Of a stretch of DNA of 64,000 bases, positions 62,340 to 64,000 are shown piece after piece. The notes under the pieces were generated by a model. It had not been told where the DNA came from. It ran no database searches and saw only the letters and a list, made by a program, of their open reading frames with translations. How positions within the stretch are numbered: the first letter of the stretch is position 1; each line of letters begins with the position of its first letter. Both the position numbers and the translations under genes were made by a program. This DNA comes from Melieria omissa (lineage: Eukaryota > Arthropoda > Insecta > Diptera > Ulidiidae). Where the stretch lies: positions 118,413,891 to 118,477,890 of the forward strand of contig OZ020267.1 in NCBI GenBank assembly GCA_963971225.1. The letters run 5' to 3'.

Positions 62340-64000
62340 ATCTATATCTATACTATTATATAAAAGCAAGTGTGACGTTTTTTGAGCCACAATCAGGCAA
62401 AAACCACTGAACCGATTTAGATGAAATAAGCACCAAACATTTTTTTATCTGTGGGAATGGTACATAGGCTATATGAGAATGACCACGCCCCCTTCTTACG
62501 CCCACTATGGTAACAAAACTCATCTATGGTATGCTTTTGTAAGGCAATATGGGTATCAAACGATTCAGCTTATTATTGCGGCAAACATAGGCTATAACAT
62601 AATCGGCCACGCCCACGCATTCCGGGCCCACTAAACTAACAAAACGAAGGTACGGTACATGTGGGTAAATCAGTATTAATCCATTGATGTTAACATAGGA
62701 TATATAAGATTGACCACGCCTACCTGATATGTCTTTTCATCACGCCCACTATAATAACAAATCAGCCATGGTATATTTGCCTTAGCAATATTTGTATCAA
62801 ATGATTCAGCGTGTCGTTGCGGGAAATATAGGCTATAATATAATCGGCCACGCCCACTTTCCGTGCCCTCTAAACTAACAAAACGAAGCTACGGTACATG
62901 TTGGTAAATCAGTATTAATACCAAATGATTCCGTGTTTCATTGATGTTAACATAGGATATATAAGATTGACCACGCCCACCTGATATGTCTTTTCATCAC
63001 GCCCACTGTAATAACAAATCAGCCATGGTATATTTGTCACAGCAATATGGGTGTCAAAAGATTTAGCGATTCGATAGGGGGAATGGGGTGGGTTTTTGAC
63101 AAGGGGCGTGGCACCTTCAATGCAACTTAAATTTTCAATAAGGAATATCTTCGGAATAAAAAGTCGGACAGCATTAAAATTTGGTGCGGGCCCACCGTTT
63201 AGATGTGCCGTTTCACTGGTAAAACTTTGTGAGCGTTGGACAAGGGGCGTGGCACTTTTTAAGAAAATCAAACGTTTTGAATAACTTTGGAACTACAAAT
63301 CACACATCAAAGAGATTTGACACAAACTTACGATTTAGATGTGCCCTTCGACATTGGGAATGGGGTGGGTATCGGACGAGGGGCCTGACACTGCCCATAT
63401 AAACCAAGTTTTTAATATGAAATATCTTCGGAATTATAAGTCAGCCAGCATTGAAATTTGATATAGCGTCATGGCTTAGACCATGTCGTTCAAGTGGTTA
63501 AATTGTATGGGTGTTGGACAAGGAGCGTGGCACTTTTTAAGCGACCCTATTGTTTTCAATAACTTCGGAACTGCACATCACACATCAAGATATTTGGCAC
63601 ATACTTACGATTTCGACGTGCCCTTCGACAGGGAGAGTAGGGTGGGCATTGGACGAGGGGCATGTCACCGCCCATAGAACCCAAATTTTTAATGTGGAAT
63701 ATCTTCGGAAAAATAAGTTGGAAAGCTTTGAAGTTTTGTATACCATCGTCCCACAGATGAGTCACTACTGGCAAAATTTTATGGGCGTTGACAAGGGACG
63801 CGGTGTATTTTTTGCGACTGAAATTGTCCGCGTAACTTTGGAATTGAAAGTCGCATATAAATGAAACCGGGTCACCGCCTTCGACCGGAGGAATGTATTA
63901 GGCATTACATAAAAGAGGCGCGTGGCATAGCCCATAGAGTGTAGTATGAAGAAACTTGATTTATTTGGCCCATTGACTTCAAGCTTGCGTGCAACGCCGC
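62340..64000 (+). repeat. composite tandem-repeat array, possibly Helitron-like
   Basis: It starts with TCTATACTATTATATAAAAG, a text like Helitron 5' ends. 62590-63060 is a two-copy tandem of about 250 bp (GGCCACGCCCAC; CATCACGCCCACT). From 63095 units of about 140 bp alternate between two types, each with GACAAGGGGCGTGGCAC or a variant (63096, 63237, 63371, 63514, 63649, 63787 and about 63900). It runs past the window end. Open frames here are repeat artefacts. Confidence 0.65.

Noticed and set aside
63095..63920. A CRISPR-like array
   Set aside because: The units are about 140 bp, diverged and alternating, with no unique spacers; the setting is an animal genome.

Overview
The window looks like nuclear DNA of a higher fly (Diptera). 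It is AT-rich, with split genes, 50-65 nt introns beside multi-kilobase ones, and a dense load of insect transposon families: mdg3/blastopia-like LTR element, mariner, Tc1, hAT, piggyBac-type TTAA elements, Harbinger, Transib, jockey-like LINEs and tRNA-derived SINEs. A tephritid fruit fly is a plausible source, but that is inference from the repeat mixture and the two protein sequences.

Two host genes were recognised, and they converge. On the + strand, 17442-22260 holds the last five exons of a kinesin-4 of the KIF21 type (Drosophila Klp31E), encoding its C-terminal WD40 propeller; the motor lies outside the window or in exons not recognised here. On the - strand, 25180-45494 holds what appears to be the entire coding region of Cnot4, the RING/RRM/C3H1 E3 ligase associated with CCR4-NOT. 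It has 15 exons and about 1,162 codons; four exons cluster at 44.9-45.5 kb, followed by a 7.6 kb intron filled with nested transposons.

Region by region: 1-5.5 kb is non-coding with a hAT element (1154-2299). 5540-11566 is a complete, apparently young LTR retrotransposon on the - strand (LTRs one mismatch apart, intact gag and pol, 4-bp target duplication) with a textbook -1 frameshift signal between gag and pol. 11.6-17 kb holds an older repeat, a SINE and a decayed LINE. 17.4-22.3 kb is the kinesin gene. 22.5-25 kb holds a TTAA-flanked MITE and an inverted-repeat element. 25.2-45.5 kb is Cnot4, with piggyBac-type, mariner-type, Harbinger, LINE and SINE insertions in its introns. 46.8-49.9 kb is a layered structure: a Tc1-like element split by a Transib (RAG1-related) element, beside a solo LTR of the same family as the intact element. 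50.9-52.8 kb is a LINE remnant. 53.4-55.9 kb is a truncated LTR element interrupted by a mariner. 56.5-58 kb holds two TTAA-flanked MITEs sharing one TTAA. 58-61.6 kb shows nothing recognisable. 62.3-64 kb is an array of alternating satellite-like repeats.

The most interesting signals are the gag-pol slippery site with a pseudoknot-capable sequence, the Transib element whose ends both read as heptamer / 23-nt spacer / A-rich nonamer, and a 19-nt core shared by three TTAA-flanked MITE families with different termini.
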